Of a DNA stretch of 64,000 nt, positions 10,395 to 19,630 are shown piece by piece (the stretch's first letter is position 1; each line of letters starts with the position of its first letter). Source of the DNA: an uncultured Bacteroidales bacterium (GTDB lineage: Bacteria; Bacteroidota; Bacteroidia; Bacteroidales; Bacteroidaceae); contig CADCIO010000009.1 in assembly GCA_902801475.1 (NCBI GenBank), forward strand, positions 17,125-81,124. Direction: 5' to 3'. Under the pieces are notes generated by a model. That model ran no database searches. It worked only from the letters and a program-made list of their open reading frames with translations, and had not been told where the DNA came from. A program made the position numbers and the translations under genes.

Positions 10395-10401
10395 TTCAGA
10401 C

Positions 10402-10695
10402 ATGGCATATATCGTAAAACCATTGGTTACAGAGAAGATGACAGCTATTTCAGAGAAGCAGAACAACAAGTTCGGCTTCATCGTGCTTCCTTCTGCCAAT
10501 AAGATTGAGATTAAAAAGGAAATTGAAGCTAAGTATAACGTAAATGTAGTTTCGGTTAACACCATGAACTACGCTGGCAAGCGTAAGAGCCGCTACACTA
10601 AGGCTGGTGTTATCAAGGGCCGTACGAAGGCGTTCAAGAAGGCTATCGTTACCCTGAAAGAAGGCGAGACTATTGATTTCTATAGTAACATTTAA
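10402..10695 (+). CDS. rplW: Large ribosomal subunit protein uL23
   Basis: uL23, 97 residues, sits at the tunnel exit and docks trigger factor, SRP and the Sec translocon. The [16 protein letters not shown] start and the [16 protein letters not shown] segment identify it. The ATG at 10402 is supported by an AAGGAGG at ideal distance. The gap to rplB is 8 nt. Confidence 0.98.
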   Translation: MAYIVKPLVTEKMTAISEKQNNKFGFIVLPSANKIEIKKEIEAKYNVNVVSVNTMNYAGKRKSRYTKAGVIKGRTKAFKKAIVTLKEGETIDFYSNI

Positions 10696-10703
10696 TAAAA
10701 CAA

Positions 10704-11528
10704 ATGGGTATTCGTAAATTTAGACCAGTAACTCCTGGTCAAAGACACAAAGCTATTGGTACGTTCGATGATGTTACTACATCAGTACCAGAGAAAACTC
10801 TTGTTTTCGGTAAGCGCAGCACTGGCGGTCGTAACAACTCCGGCCAGATCACTGTCCGTTACAGAGGTGGCGGTCACAAGCGTTTGATTCGTATTGTCGA
10901 TTTCAAGAGAGAGAAGGACGGAATTCCCGCAGTGGTGAAGACTATTGAGTACGATCCAAACCGCTCTGCGCGCATCGCACTCGTATTCTACGCTGACGGT
11001 GAAAAACGTTACATTGTTGCTCCTAACGGATTGCAGGTAGGTGCCACCATCATGTCAGGTCCAGACGCTGCTCCAGACCTCGGCAACACACTGCCCCTTG
11101 AGAACATCCCAGTCGGTACTGTGATTCACAATATCGAGCTGCGTCCAGGTCAGGGTGCCAAGATGGTTCGTTCTGCCGGCAATTTTGCTCAGTTAACTTC
11201 ACGTGAGGGTCGCTACTGTGTCATCAAGCTTCCTTCAGGCGAAATTCGTAAGGTGCTTTCAGTTTGCCGCGCAACCATCGGTAGCGTCAGCAACTCAGAT
11301 CACGCACTGGAATCTTCAGGTAAGGCTGGTCGCAGCCGTTGGCTTGGTCGTCGTCCTCACAACCGTGGTGTTGTGATGAACCCAATTGATCACCCAATGG
11401 GTGGTGGTGAAGGACGTCACACCGGTGGACACCCACGTTCACGCAACGGCCTCTACGCTAAGGGTCTCAAGACTCGCGCGCCAAAGAAGCAGTCAAACAA
11501 GTACATTATTGAAAGACGTAACAAATAA
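10704..11528 (+). CDS. rplB: Large ribosomal subunit protein uL2
   Basis: uL2, 274 residues, binds 23S rRNA near the peptidyl-transferase centre and helps join the subunits. The [19 protein letters not shown] block, the N-H-A/D-H loop region and the [12 protein letters not shown] signature with its conserved histidine are present. Length is standard. It lies between rplW (8 nt) and rpsS (12 nt). Confidence 0.98.
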   Translation: MGIRKFRPVTPGQRHKAIGTFDDVTTSVPEKTLVFGKRSTGGRNNSGQITVRYRGGGHKRLIRIVDFKREKDGIPAVVKTIEYDPNRSARIALVFYADGEKRYIVAPNGLQVGATIMSGPDAAPDLGNTLPLENIPVGTVIHNIELRPGQGAKMVRSAGNFAQLTSREGRYCVIKLPSGEIRKVLSVCRATIGSVSNSDHALESSGKAGRSRWLGRRPHNRGVVMNPIDHPMGGGEGRHTGGHPRSRNGLYAKGLKTRAPKKQSNKYIIERRNK

Positions 11529-11540
11529 AGTTAACTGATT

Positions 11541-11810
11541 ATGAGTCGTTCATTAAAAAAAGGTCCATACATCAATGTGAAGCTCGAAAAGAAGGTTCTC
11601 GCCATGAACGAGAGCGGCAAGAAGAGCGTTATCAAGTCATGGGCTCGCGCTTCAATGATATCCCCCGACTTCGTAGGTCATACCATTGCAGTGCATAACG
11701 GTAATAAATTTATCCCTGTTTACATTACTGAAAATATGGTAGGTCATAAGCTCGGTGAGTTTGCACTTACTCGTACTTTCCGCGGTCACGCAGGTAACAA
11801 GAAGAAGTAA
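11541..11810 (+). CDS. rpsS: Small ribosomal subunit protein uS19
   Basis: uS19, 89 residues, contacts the A-site tRNA side of the 30S head together with uS13. The [12 protein letters not shown] start, the [21 protein letters not shown] segment and the [14 protein letters not shown] end are typical. It sits 12 nt after rplB and 41 nt before rplV in the standard S10 order. Confidence 0.98.
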   Translation: MSRSLKKGPYINVKLEKKVLAMNESGKKSVIKSWARASMISPDFVGHTIAVHNGNKFIPVYITENMVGHKLGEFALTRTFRGHAGNKKK

Positions 11811-11851
11811 TTGTAGAACAGGCTCAACCAAGTAAAAAAGACTATTAAATA

Positions 11852-12256
11852 ATGGGAGCAAGAAAAAGATTAATGGCCGAGAAGATTAAAGAGGCCAAAA
11901 AGACTGTCTACTTCGCCAGTCTTCGCGATGTTCCTTCATCGCCACGCAAGATGCGCTATGTCGCAGACCTCGTGCGTGGCATGGAAGTGAGCAAGGCTCT
12001 TGCGACGCTCAAGTTCAACAGCAAGGATGCTGCCAAGGACATCGAGAAGGCACTTCGTTCTGCAATTGCTAACTGGGAGCAGAAGAATGACCGCAAGGCT
12101 GAAAACGGAGAACTCTATATCTCTAAGATTTTTGTTGACGAAGGCGCTACTCTCAAGCGTATGAGACCAGCACCTCAGGGACGTGGCTACAGAATCCGCA
12201 AGCGTTCTAACCACATCACCATCTTCGTGGACGCTAAAACTAATGAGGAAAAGTAA
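11852..12256 (+). CDS. rplV: Large ribosomal subunit protein uL22
   Basis: uL22, 134 residues, with a long hairpin reaching into the exit tunnel. The [21 protein letters not shown] segment and the tip-hairpin region [19 protein letters not shown] are intact, with no deletion of the macrolide-resistance type. A longer upstream reading is not needed; the ATG at 11852 gives [11 protein letters not shown], usual for the phylum. Only 2 nt separate it from rpsC. Confidence 0.97.
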   Translation: MGARKRLMAEKIKEAKKTVYFASLRDVPSSPRKMRYVADLVRGMEVSKALATLKFNSKDAAKDIEKALRSAIANWEQKNDRKAENGELYISKIFVDEGATLKRMRPAPQGRGYRIRKRSNHITIFVDAKTNEEK

Positions 12257-12258
12257 TT

Positions 12259-12990
12259 ATGGGACAAAAATGTAATCCAATAAGCAACCGCCTCGGTATC
12301 GTAAGAGGTTGGGATTCTAACTGGTTCGGCGGAAATGATTTTGGCGATAACCTCCTTGAGGACAGCAAAATCCGCAAGTACCTCAACGCACGTCTCGCAA
12401 AGGCAAGCGTTTCCAAGATTGTTATTGAGCGTACGCTGAAACTCGTCACCATCACAATCTGCACAGCTCGTCCTGGTTTCATCATCGGTAAGGGCGGTGA
12501 GCAGGTGGAGGCTCTGAAGAAGGAGCTGAAGAAGGTGACTGACAAAGAGGTTCAGATTAACATTTATGAGATCAAGCGTCCAGAACTCGATGCTGTGATT
12601 GTTGCAGGCAACATTGCACGCCAGATTGAGGGCAAGATTGCTTACCGTCGCGCCATCAAGACTGCTATCGCTAACACGATGCGTTCTGGTGCAGAGGGTA
12701 TCAAGGTGCAGATCTCCGGTCGTCTCAACGGTGCAGAAATTGCACGTAGCGAGATGTTCAAGGAAGGTCGTACTCCTCTTCACACACTTCGCGCTGATAT
12801 CGACTACTGTCTTGCAGAGGCTCTCACAAAGGTCGGTCTCCTTGGTATCAAGGTTTGGATCTGCCGCGGTGAGAAGTTCGGCAAGCAGGACCTCACACCT
12901 AATTTCTCTCAGCAGAAAGATGCTGCCCGTGGTGGCAATAATGGTGGCGGACGTCGTTTCAGAAACAGAAAGCCTAATAACCGCAATTAA
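12259..12990 (+). CDS. rpsC: Small ribosomal subunit protein uS3
   Basis: uS3, 243 residues, part of the mRNA entry helicase site. The [20 protein letters not shown] start, the KH-domain loop [16 protein letters not shown] and the C-terminal [13 protein letters not shown] segment identify it. The last 25 residues are low in complexity (Asn, Gly, Arg). A 66-nt gap with a small GCGCG hairpin follows, the first interruption since rpsJ. Confidence 0.98.
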   Translation: MGQKCNPISNRLGIVRGWDSNWFGGNDFGDNLLEDSKIRKYLNARLAKASVSKIVIERTLKLVTITICTARPGFIIGKGGEQVEALKKELKKVTDKEVQINIYEIKRPELDAVIVAGNIARQIEGKIAYRRAIKTAIANTMRSGAEGIKVQISGRLNGAEIARSEMFKEGRTPLHTLRADIDYCLAEALTKVGLLGIKVWICRGEKFGKQDLTPNFSQQKDAARGGNNGGGRRFRNRKPNNRN

Positions 12991-13056
12991 TTAATCTGCT
13001 TGCAGACCAAAGCGCGAAACGCTCGCGCAGAGGCGCAACCTAAGAAGTAATTAACT

Positions 13057-13488
13057 ATGTTACAGCCAAAAAGACAAAAATATAGAAGACCGCAAAAAGG
13101 TCGCGGTCGCTGGAAGGGTGTCTCGCACAGAGGTACTGAACTCGCTTTCGGTAGCTTTGGCATAAAGGCACTTGAGACTAAATGGATTTCTGCTCGTCAG
13201 ATTGAGGCTGCCCGTGTTGCGATTACACGTTACATGCAGCGTCAAGGTCAGGTTTGGATTCGCATCTTCCCTGATAAGCCAATCACCAAGAAGCCTGCTG
13301 ACGTCCGAATGGGTAAAGGTAAGGGTGATCCATACCAGTATGTGTTCCCCGCTAAGCCAGGCCGCATTCTTTTCGAGATTGAAGGTGTTTCATACGACAT
13401 CGCTAAGGAGGCTCTCCGTCTCGGTGCCCAGAAACTTCCTACTACTACAAAGTTTGTTGTACGTCGTGATTACGATAAAAACGCTTAA
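13057..13488 (+). CDS. rplP: Large ribosomal subunit protein uL16
   Basis: uL16, 143 residues, a late assembly protein at the A-site side of the peptidyl-transferase centre. The [18 protein letters not shown] start, [22 protein letters not shown] and [16 protein letters not shown] are diagnostic. The R of the first segment is the region hydroxylated in some bacteria, which cannot be judged here. The stop is 2 nt before rpmC. Confidence 0.98.
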   Translation: MLQPKRQKYRRPQKGRGRWKGVSHRGTELAFGSFGIKALETKWISARQIEAARVAITRYMQRQGQVWIRIFPDKPITKKPADVRMGKGKGDPYQYVFPAKPGRILFEIEGVSYDIAKEALRLGAQKLPTTTKFVVRRDYDKNA

Positions 13489-13490
13489 TT

Positions 13491-13679
13491 ATGAAAATTT
13501 CAGAAATTAGAGAACTTACTAACGAAGAGCTCGCTGAGCGCATCGAGGTGGAGACCGCTAACCTGAACAACATGAAGTTCAACCACAGCATTTCTCCGCT
13601 TGCCGACAATTCTCAGATTAAGAAGTTGCGTCACGACATCGCACGCATGAAGGGCGAGCTTACCCAGCGTAATAAATAA
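13491..13679 (+). CDS. rpmC: Large ribosomal subunit protein uL29
   Basis: uL29, 62 residues, a small helical protein beside uL23 at the tunnel exit. The MKISEIRELTNEELAERIE start and the KLRHDIARMKGELTQR end match the family. Located in the standard position between rplP and rpsQ; 2 nt after rplP suggests coupled translation. Confidence 0.97.
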   Translation: MKISEIRELTNEELAERIEVETANLNNMKFNHSISPLADNSQIKKLRHDIARMKGELTQRNK

Positions 13680-13689
13680 TTGATTGAGA

Positions 13690-13947
13690 ATGGAAGCAAG
13701 AAATTTAAGAAAGCAAAGACAGGGTGTCGTTACGAGCGACAAGATGGACAAGACTATCGTCGTGTCTGCCAAGTTCAAGGAGAAGCACCCTATATATGGT
13801 AAGTTTGTCCAGAAGACAAAGAAGTACCATGCTCATGACGAGAAGAACGATGCCCACATTGGTGACACTGTTCTGATCATGGAGACTCGCCCATTGAGCA
13901 AAACCAAGAGATGGAGATTAGTACAAATCGTTGAAAGAGCTAAGTAA
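13690..13947 (+). CDS. rpsQ: Small ribosomal subunit protein uS17
   Basis: uS17, 85 residues, a primary 16S rRNA binder. The sequence [20 protein letters not shown] and the [22 protein letters not shown] region, cut here at conserved parts, identify it. A TTG six bases upstream (13684) would add two residues; the ATG at 13690 is chosen because MEARNLRK is the usual start in relatives. It ends 2 nt before rplN. Confidence 0.96.
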   Translation: MEARNLRKQRQGVVTSDKMDKTIVVSAKFKEKHPIYGKFVQKTKKYHAHDEKNDAHIGDTVLIMETRPLSKTKRWRLVQIVERAK

Positions 13948-13949
13948 TT

Positions 13950-14315
13950 ATGATACAGGTAGAATCAAGATTGCAGGTCGCTGATAACAGCGGTGCTCGC
14001 GAAGTGCTTTGTATCCGCGTTCTCGGCGGTACAAGACGTCGCTATGCTACTGTAGGAGACGTTATCGTTGTAGCAGTTAAGAGCGCTATTCCTACGAGTG
14101 AAGTAAAGAAGGGTTCTGTCTCAAAGGCTCTGATCGTTCGTACAAAGAAGGAGGTACGTCGCCCAGACGGTTCTTACATCCGTTTCGATGACAACGCATG
14201 CGTTCTCCTGAACAATGCTGGCGAAATGAGAGGTAGCCGTATCTTTGGCCCTGTAGCCCGTGAGCTCCGTGCTGCAAACATGAAGGTAGTTTCTTTGGCT
14301 ACTGAAGTACTTTAA
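13950..14315 (+). CDS. rplN: Large ribosomal subunit protein uL14
   Basis: uL14, 121 residues, on the subunit interface of the 50S particle. The [19 protein letters not shown] start, [11 protein letters not shown] and [13 protein letters not shown] are the family signatures. Length is standard. It is tightly packed after rpsQ and 22 nt before rplX. Confidence 0.98.
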   Translation: MIQVESRLQVADNSGAREVLCIRVLGGTRRRYATVGDVIVVAVKSAIPTSEVKKGSVSKALIVRTKKEVRRPDGSYIRFDDNACVLLNNAGEMRGSRIFGPVARELRAANMKVVSLATEVL

Positions 14316-14337
14316 TCCTTAAAAGTAAAATACAGCA

Positions 14338-14655
14338 ATGAGTAAATTACATATTAAGAAAGGCGACATGGTCTTCGTGAACGCTGGCGATGAAAAGGGC
14401 AAGACCGGTAAGGTCACTAAGGTTCTCGTCGAGAAGAAGCGTGCCATTGTCGAGGGTGTGAACATGGTCAAGAAGAGCACCAAGCCAAGCGCAGCACACC
14501 CACAGGGAGGTATTATCGAGCAGGAGGCTCCAATCCATATCTCTAACCTGAATGTTATTGACCCAAAGACTGGCAAGCCCACTCGTATCGGTCGCAAGAA
14601 GGGTGAGAATGGAAAGTTAGTTCGTTACGCTAAAAAATCTGGGGAGGAATTATAA
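14338..14655 (+). CDS. rplX: Large ribosomal subunit protein uL24
   Basis: uL24, 105 residues, an assembly initiator of the 50S subunit. The KOW motif with [20 protein letters not shown] and the [17 protein letters not shown] segment identify it. Its TAA shares one base with the ATG of rplE, and a GGAGG inside its last codons lies 7 nt before that ATG, so the two genes are probably translationally coupled. Confidence 0.98.
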   Translation: MSKLHIKKGDMVFVNAGDEKGKTGKVTKVLVEKKRAIVEGVNMVKKSTKPSAAHPQGGIIEQEAPIHISNLNVIDPKTGKPTRIGRKKGENGKLVRYAKKSGEEL

Positions 14656-15209
14656 TGAGTACTACTGCACAATTGAAGAATGTATATGCTGAGCAGATTG
14701 CTCCAGCACTGATGAAGCAGTTCAACTACTCTTCACCAATGCAGATTCCTGTGTTGAAGAAGATTGTGGTTAACCAGGGTCTTGGTATGGCAACTGCTGA
14801 TAAGAAAGTGATTGAAGTTGCAATGAACGAGATTGCCCAGATTACGGGTCAGAAGCCTGTTGCAACAAAGTCAAAGAAGGACATCTCAAACTTCCGTCTC
14901 CGTAAGCAGATGCCTATCGGTGTGATGGTTACGCTTCGTCGTGAGCGCATGTATGAGTTCCTTGAGAAGCTCATCCGCGTGTCACTCCCACGTATCCGTG
15001 ACTTCAAGGGTATCGAGTCTAAGTTTGACGGTCGTGGTAACTACACTTTGGGTATTACTGAGCAGATTATCTTCCCTGAGATCAACATCGACCAGGTGGA
15101 TAAGATTACAGGTATGAACATTACCTTCGTAACTTCTGCCAAGACTGATGAAGAGGGCTATGCATTGCTCAAGGCATTCGGTCTTCCATTTAAGGACGCT
15201 AAAAAGTAA
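14655..15209 (+). CDS. rplE: Large ribosomal subunit protein uL5
   Basis: uL5, 184 residues, binds 5S rRNA in the central protuberance. [34 protein letters not shown] and [20 protein letters not shown] are typical. The ATG overlaps the rplX stop by one base. Eight nt separate it from rpsN. Confidence 0.98.
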   Translation: MSTTAQLKNVYAEQIAPALMKQFNYSSPMQIPVLKKIVVNQGLGMATADKKVIEVAMNEIAQITGQKPVATKSKKDISNFRLRKQMPIGVMVTLRRERMYEFLEKLIRVSLPRIRDFKGIESKFDGRGNYTLGITEQIIFPEINIDQVDKITGMNITFVTSAKTDEEGYALLKAFGLPFKDAKK

Positions 15210-15217
15210 TATAGAAA

Positions 15218-15520
15218 ATGGCAAAGGAATCAATGAAGGCACGCGAGGTTAAGCGTGCAAAGCTCGTAGCAAAGTATGCCGCTAAGCGTGCAGCTCTGAA
15301 GAAGGTGATTGCTACTGCTGAGGATCCAATGGACGCATACGAGGCTGCTCGTGCACTCCAGGACATCCCTGCAAATGCAAATCCTATCCGTCTTCACAAC
15401 CGCTGCAAAATCACTGGACGTCCAAGAGGTTTCATGCGTCAGTTTGGACTCTCTCGTATCCAGTTCCGCGAGATGGCATCTGCTGGTCTGATCCCAGGTG
15501 TGAAGAAGGCAAGCTGGTAA
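15218..15520 (+). CDS. rpsN: Small ribosomal subunit protein uS14, zinc-free type
   Basis: uS14, 100 residues, in the 30S head. The long form is seen here: the C-terminal [20 protein letters not shown] has a single cysteine, so the CxxC zinc ribbon of the short form is absent. That means this copy does not depend on zinc. It closes the first half of the spc part; an unusual 213-nt gap follows before rpsH. Confidence 0.98.
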   Translation: MAKESMKAREVKRAKLVAKYAAKRAALKKVIATAEDPMDAYEAARALQDIPANANPIRLHNRCKITGRPRGFMRQFGLSRIQFREMASAGLIPGVKKASW

Positions 15521-15733
15521 ATTGCGGTTATCGGCGAACTGATTTAGTAAACAAAAATCTGACGGTTACCAGTTCGGGGGTAACCTGAAGATACTTTGCT
15601 TCTAAAAAACGGTGGAGGAAAACAGTCGCAGACTAAGCCCCTTCGCTGGTAAAGCTAAGTAAAGATAGTTTTAATTCAAGTTTAAATATTGTCGGGATTT
15701 TCCCAAACACTTCCCGATTAATTTAATTCTATT
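15521..15733 (+). other. Unusual 213-nt gap between rpsN and rpsH with a hairpin
   Basis: The gap has no ORF of note and no tRNA-like fold. GGTTACC (15564-15570) pairs with GGTAACC (15579-15585) around an 8-nt loop; no T run follows. No exact TAnnTTTG box is seen. It could hold a protein-binding control site or an unrecognised promoter for the downstream genes. Confidence 0.4.
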
Positions 15734-16129
15734 ATGACAGATCCAATAGCTGATTATCTCACGAGACTGAGAAACGCAATCATGGCTAAGCACAAGGTTG
15801 TCGAAGTTCCAGCCTCTAACCTCAAGAAGGAAATCACTAAGATTCTCTTCGACAAAGGTTACATTTTGAACTACAAGTTCATCGAAGAGGGTCCTCAGGG
15901 CGCTATCAAGATTGCTCTTAAGTATGACCCACAAACAAAAGTAAGCGCTATTCAGTGCTTGAAGCGTGTGTCTCGTCCTGGTCTCCGTAAGTACACAGGA
16001 TACAAGGACATGCCACGTGTGATCAACGGATTAGGTATCGCAGTTGTATCTACATCCAAAGGTGTAATGACAGACAAGGAGGCTTCAGAGCTCAAGGTGG
16101 GCGGTGAAGTTCTTTGCTATGTTTATTAA
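15734..16129 (+). CDS. rpsH: Small ribosomal subunit protein uS8
   Basis: uS8, 131 residues, binds helix 21 of 16S rRNA and in E. coli is the repressor of the spc operon. DPIADYLTRLRNAIMAKH and the C-terminal GGEVLCYVY identify it; the conserved VVSTSKGVMTDKEA loop is present. It follows the longest gap inside the cluster, which suggests a separate transcript end or control point here. Confidence 0.98.
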   Translation: MTDPIADYLTRLRNAIMAKHKVVEVPASNLKKEITKILFDKGYILNYKFIEEGPQGAIKIALKYDPQTKVSAIQCLKRVSRPGLRKYTGYKDMPRVINGLGIAVVSTSKGVMTDKEASELKVGGEVLCYVY

Positions 16130-16131
16130 TT

Positions 16132-16138
16132 AAGGAGG
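16132..16138 (+). promoter_or_regulatory. Shine-Dalgarno-like site of rplF
   Basis: AAGGAGG stands 7 nt before the rplF ATG, in the short gap after rpsH. Confidence 0.6.
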
Positions 16139-16145
16139 ATATATA

Positions 16146-16715
16146 ATGTCTAGAATTGGTAAATTACCTATTATTATTCCTGCAGGAGTGACTATTACTC
16201 ATAAGGATGACATTGTAACTGTGAAAGGTCCTAAAGGCGAACTCAGCCAGTACGTAAACCCTGCCATCAAGGTTACTATTGAGGACGGAAAGTTGACAAT
16301 GGAGGAGAATGAAGAACTGATGCAGGATAACACGAAGCAGCGTCATGCTTTCCACGGTTTGTATCGCTCGCTCGTCAACAATATGGTTGTCGGCGTTTCT
16401 GAAGGCTACAAGAAGACTCTTCAGATTGTCGGTGTCGGTTATCGTGTTTCAAATCAGGGCAACGTTCTTGAATTCGCACTGGGATACTCTCATGCTATCA
16501 TCTTCGAACTTCCTAAGGAAATCAAGGTGGAGACAAAGTCTGAGAGAAATCAGGATCCTCTTATCATGCTCGAGTCATGTGACAAGCAGCTGCTTGGACT
16601 CGTTTGTGCTAAGATTCGCTCATTCCGCAAACCTGAGCCATATAAGGGCAAGGGTATTCGCTTCCAGGGCGAGGTGATTAGAAGAAAGTCTGGTAAATCT
16701 GCAAGTGCAAAATAA
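16146..16715 (+). CDS. rplF: Large ribosomal subunit protein uL6
   Basis: uL6, 189 residues, near the factor-binding site of the 50S subunit. MSRIGKLPIIIPAGV, the duplicated fold with GVSEGYKKTLQIVGVGYR, and the C-terminal PEPYKGKGIRFQGEV signature are present. The start is backed by an AAGGAGG at ideal spacing, unusual in this phylum. It lies 16 nt from each neighbour. Confidence 0.98.
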   Translation: MSRIGKLPIIIPAGVTITHKDDIVTVKGPKGELSQYVNPAIKVTIEDGKLTMEENEELMQDNTKQRHAFHGLYRSLVNNMVVGVSEGYKKTLQIVGVGYRVSNQGNVLEFALGYSHAIIFELPKEIKVETKSERNQDPLIMLESCDKQLLGLVCAKIRSFRKPEPYKGKGIRFQGEVIRRKSGKSASAK

Positions 16716-16731
16716 TTAAATTGATAAGAGT

Positions 16732-17073
16732 ATGATTACAAAGATTGAAAGACGTATCAAAATTAAATATAGAGTACGCAATAAGATTTCTGGTACTGCT
16801 GAGCGCCCACGCATGAGCGTGTTCAGAAGTAACAAGCAGATTTATGTTCAGGTAATCGATGACGATGCACAGAAGACTTTGGTGTCTGCATCTTCACTTG
16901 GTCTGGAAAAGATGAACAAGTCAGAACAGGCAGAGAAGGTTGGCGAGATGGTTGCAAAGAAGGCTCTTGAAGCTGGAATCACAGCTGTCGTGTTCGACCG
17001 CAACGGTTACTTGTATCATGGTAGAGTTAAGAAGGTGGCTGATGCTGCCCGTAATGCTGGACTTAAATTTTAA
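16732..17073 (+). CDS. rplR: Large ribosomal subunit protein uL18
   Basis: uL18, 113 residues, binds 5S rRNA with uL5. The [20 protein letters not shown] start region, [14 protein letters not shown] and the [20 protein letters not shown] end match the family. The ATG at 16732 is the first in frame. Standard position between rplF and rpsE. Confidence 0.98.
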   Translation: MITKIERRIKIKYRVRNKISGTAERPRMSVFRSNKQIYVQVIDDDAQKTLVSASSLGLEKMNKSEQAEKVGEMVAKKALEAGITAVVFDRNGYLYHGRVKKVADAARNAGLKF

Positions 17074-17081
17074 ATACGATT

Positions 17082-17591
17082 ATGGTAAATAGAGTTAAAG
17101 TACAAAACGATGCCGAGCTTAAAGACCGCTTGGTTGCTATTAATCGTGTTACTAAGGTTACTAAGGGTGGTCGTACATTCACATTCGCTGCCATCGTTGT
17201 TGTAGGTGATGGTAACGGCGTGATTGGCTATGGTCTTGGTAAAGCTGGTGAAGTTACAGCAGCTATTGCAAAGGGTGTAGAGGCTGCAAAGAAGAATTTG
17301 GTAAAGGTCCCTGTGCTGAAAGGTACTGTTCCTCATGAGGCATACGCTAAGTTTGGCGGTGCACGTGTTCTCATTATGCCTGCTTCAGAAGGTACTGGAG
17401 TGGTGGCTGGTGGCGCTATGCGTGCTGTGCTTGAGAGTGTCGGTATCACAGACGTGCTGGCTAAGTCTAAGGGTTCCTCTAACCCTCACAACCTCGTGAA
17501 GGCTACAATTGAGGCACTCGCTAACATGCGCGATGCAAAGACTGTCGCACAGAACCGTGGTGTTAATTTGACAAAAGTATTCAAAGGATAA
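17082..17591 (+). CDS. rpsE: Small ribosomal subunit protein uS5
   Basis: uS5, 169 residues, with uS4 and uS12 controls decoding accuracy. The [20 protein letters not shown] region, [12 protein letters not shown] and [16 protein letters not shown] are diagnostic. The loop altered in spectinomycin resistance (KVTKGGR) looks unaltered. It begins 8 nt after rplR and is followed by rpmD with an AAGGAG site. Confidence 0.98.
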   Translation: MVNRVKVQNDAELKDRLVAINRVTKVTKGGRTFTFAAIVVVGDGNGVIGYGLGKAGEVTAAIAKGVEAAKKNLVKVPVLKGTVPHEAYAKFGGARVLIMPASEGTGVVAGGAMRAVLESVGITDVLAKSKGSSNPHNLVKATIEALANMRDAKTVAQNRGVNLTKVFKG

Positions 17592-17603
17592 GGAGATATA
17601 ATC

Positions 17604-17780
17604 ATGGCAACAATCAAGATTAAGCAAGTGAAAGGTCAGGCTGGCCGTCCAATTGACCAGAAGAGCACTCTTGAGTCTCTTGGTCTGGGCAAGATTAACA
17701 GGGTCGTTGAGCGTGAGGATTCTCCATCTTTGCGTGGTATGATTCGCAAGGTGGCACACCTTGTTGAGGTTATTGACTAA
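17604..17780 (+). CDS. rpmD: Large ribosomal subunit protein uL30
   Basis: uL30, 58 residues. The frame from ATG 17604 to TAA 17780 reads MATIKIKQVKGQAGRPIDQK and then the LGLGKINRVVEREDSPSLRG core and a GMIRKVAHLVEVID end, typical for the family. An AAGGAG lies 8 nt before the ATG. It stands between rpsE (12 nt) and rplO (29 nt) as expected. Confidence 0.97.
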   Translation: MATIKIKQVKGQAGRPIDQKSTLESLGLGKINRVVEREDSPSLRGMIRKVAHLVEVID

Positions 17781-17809
17781 CGTATTAATACATTAAAATC
17801 AGATTAGAA

Positions 17810-18256
17810 ATGGAATTATATAATTTGCAACCCGCTGCAGGCGCTACCCACAATAGTAAGCGTGTCGGTCGTGGCTATGGTTCAGGTAAGGGTCGTACTT
17901 CCACGCGCGGTCATAAGGGTGCTAAGGCACGTTCTGGTTATAAGAAAAAGATCGGTTTCGAGGGTGGTCAGATGCCACTTCAGCGTCGTGTTCCTAAGTT
18001 CGGTTTCAAGAACATCAACCACGTTGAGTACAAAGCTGTCAACCTTGACCTTATCCAGAAACTCGCTGAGGAGAAAAACCTCACAAAGATTGGAATCGAA
18101 GAGCTTATTGCTGCAGGTTGGGTGAACAAGAATCAGCTTGTGAAGGTTCTTGGCAAGGGTGAGTTGACTGCTAAAGTTGACGTCGAGGCTCACGCTTTCT
18201 CAGCTACAGCTGAAGCTGCAATTAAAGAAAAAGGTGGAAACGCTGTAAAACTTTGA
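17810..18256 (+). CDS. rplO: Large ribosomal subunit protein uL15
   Basis: uL15, 148 residues, a late-assembly protein of the 50S subunit. The RVGRGYGSGKGRTSTRGHKG glycine-rich arm, GFEGGQMPLQRRVPKFGF and the C-terminal VEAHAFSATAEAAI segment are the family marks. Four nt separate it from secY, the order found in most bacteria. Confidence 0.98.
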   Translation: MELYNLQPAAGATHNSKRVGRGYGSGKGRTSTRGHKGAKARSGYKKKIGFEGGQMPLQRRVPKFGFKNINHVEYKAVNLDLIQKLAEEKNLTKIGIEELIAAGWVNKNQLVKVLGKGELTAKVDVEAHAFSATAEAAIKEKGGNAVKL

Positions 18257-18260
18257 ACTA

Positions 18261-19613
18261 ATGAGCAAGTTTATTGATAAAATCAAGGATATCAAGCTTG
18301 TTAAGACATTAACAAACATTTGGCGTATTGAGGATTTGCGTTCACGCATCCTCATCACGCTGCTGTTTGTCGCCATCTACCGTTTTGGTTCATATGTGGT
18401 GCTTCCTGGTATTGACACAGAGGCATTGCAAGGACTGAAAAACCAGACAGAAGGCGGTCTGATGTCACTTCTTGATATGTTCTCGGGTGGTGCATTCTCT
18501 AAGGCCTCTATCTTCGCACTTGGAATCATGCCCTACATCTCTGCTTCCATCGTGATGCAGTTGCTAGGTATCGCTGTTCCATACTTCCAAAAGATGCAGC
18601 GCGAAGGAGAAAGCGGACGTCGCAAGATGAGTCAATATACCCGTTATTTGACAGTGCCAATCCTTATCTTCCAAGGCATCTTCTACCTGATCAACCTTCA
18701 GACTCAGACTCAAGGTGCGGCAATTTACTCATCTTTGGATTGGAATGTGTTTATCCTTTATGCAACAATCATTCTTGCTGCTGGTAGCATGTTCGTTCTT
18801 TGGTTGGGTGAAAGAATCACTGATAAGGGTATCGGAAATGGTGTGTCCATCATCATTATGATTGGTATCATCGCACGTTTCCCAACCGCTGTCATTCAGG
18901 AATTTGGTTCACGTCTTTCAGCAGGACAGGGTGGTCTCGTCATGTTCCTCGTCGAGATTGTATTGTTCCTTGCAGTGATTGCTGCAGCAATTCTTCTCGT
19001 GCAGGGTGTGCGCCGTGTTCCTGTCAACTATGCAAAGAAGATCGCAGGTGCTCGTCAGATTGGTGGTGCACGTCAGTACATTCCTCTGAAGCCCTACGCT
19101 GCAAATGTGATGCCTATCATCTTCGCTCAGGCTATCATGTTCATTCCTGTCACTCTGGCACAGTTCTCTGGTAGCAAACTGAATCCAGTTGTCAACCAGT
19201 TGATAGACAATAATAGCTTTATGTACAACCTCATCTTTGCTATTCTGATTATCCTGTTTACTTATTTGTATACAGCAATCACTATCAATCCTGTGCAGAT
19301 GGCTGAAGACATGAAGAGAAATAATGGTTTCATCCCTGGAATCAAGCCAGGTAAGGAAACTGCAGACTATATCGACAAGATTATGTCTCGTATCACGTTC
19401 CCTGGTTCTTTGTTCTTGGCGTTGATTGCCATTCTCCCAGCCTTTGCAGGCATCTTTGGTGTACAAAGAGAGTTTGCCGCTTTCTTCGGTGGTACTTCTC
19501 TTCTCATCCTCGTTGGTGTGGTTCTTGACACGCTGATGCAGATTGAGTCGCACCTGATGATGCGTCATTACGACGGACTGCTTGATACGGGCCGTGTTCG
19601 TGGCGAACATTAA
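18261..19613 (+). CDS. secY: Preprotein translocase subunit SecY
   Basis: SecY, 450 residues, the channel protein of the Sec translocon in the inner membrane. About ten hydrophobic segments are visible; the plug and second segment (GALF-type stretch SGGAFSKASIFALGIMPYI), the cytoplasmic loop YTRYLTVPI, and the C5 loop RRVPVNYAK are family features. Conserved arginines in the fifth cytoplasmic loop region and the C-terminal QIESHLMMRHYDG end are present. It supplies the export route for the many lipoproteins and SusC proteins downstream. Confidence 0.97.
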   Translation: MSKFIDKIKDIKLVKTLTNIWRIEDLRSRILITLLFVAIYRFGSYVVLPGIDTEALQGLKNQTEGGLMSLLDMFSGGAFSKASIFALGIMPYISASIVMQLLGIAVPYFQKMQREGESGRRKMSQYTRYLTVPILIFQGIFYLINLQTQTQGAAIYSSLDWNVFILYATIILAAGSMFVLWLGERITDKGIGNGVSIIIMIGIIARFPTAVIQEFGSRLSAGQGGLVMFLVEIVLFLAVIAAAILLVQGVRRVPVNYAKKIAGARQIGGARQYIPLKPYAANVMPIIFAQAIMFIPVTLAQFSGSKLNPVVNQLIDNNSFMYNLIFAILIILFTYLYTAITINPVQMAEDMKRNNGFIPGIKPGKETADYIDKIMSRITFPGSLFLALIAILPAFAGIFGVQREFAAFFGGTSLLILVGVVLDTLMQIESHLMMRHYDGLLDTGRVRGEH

Positions 19614-19630
19614 GCACTGCTTTAGACAAG

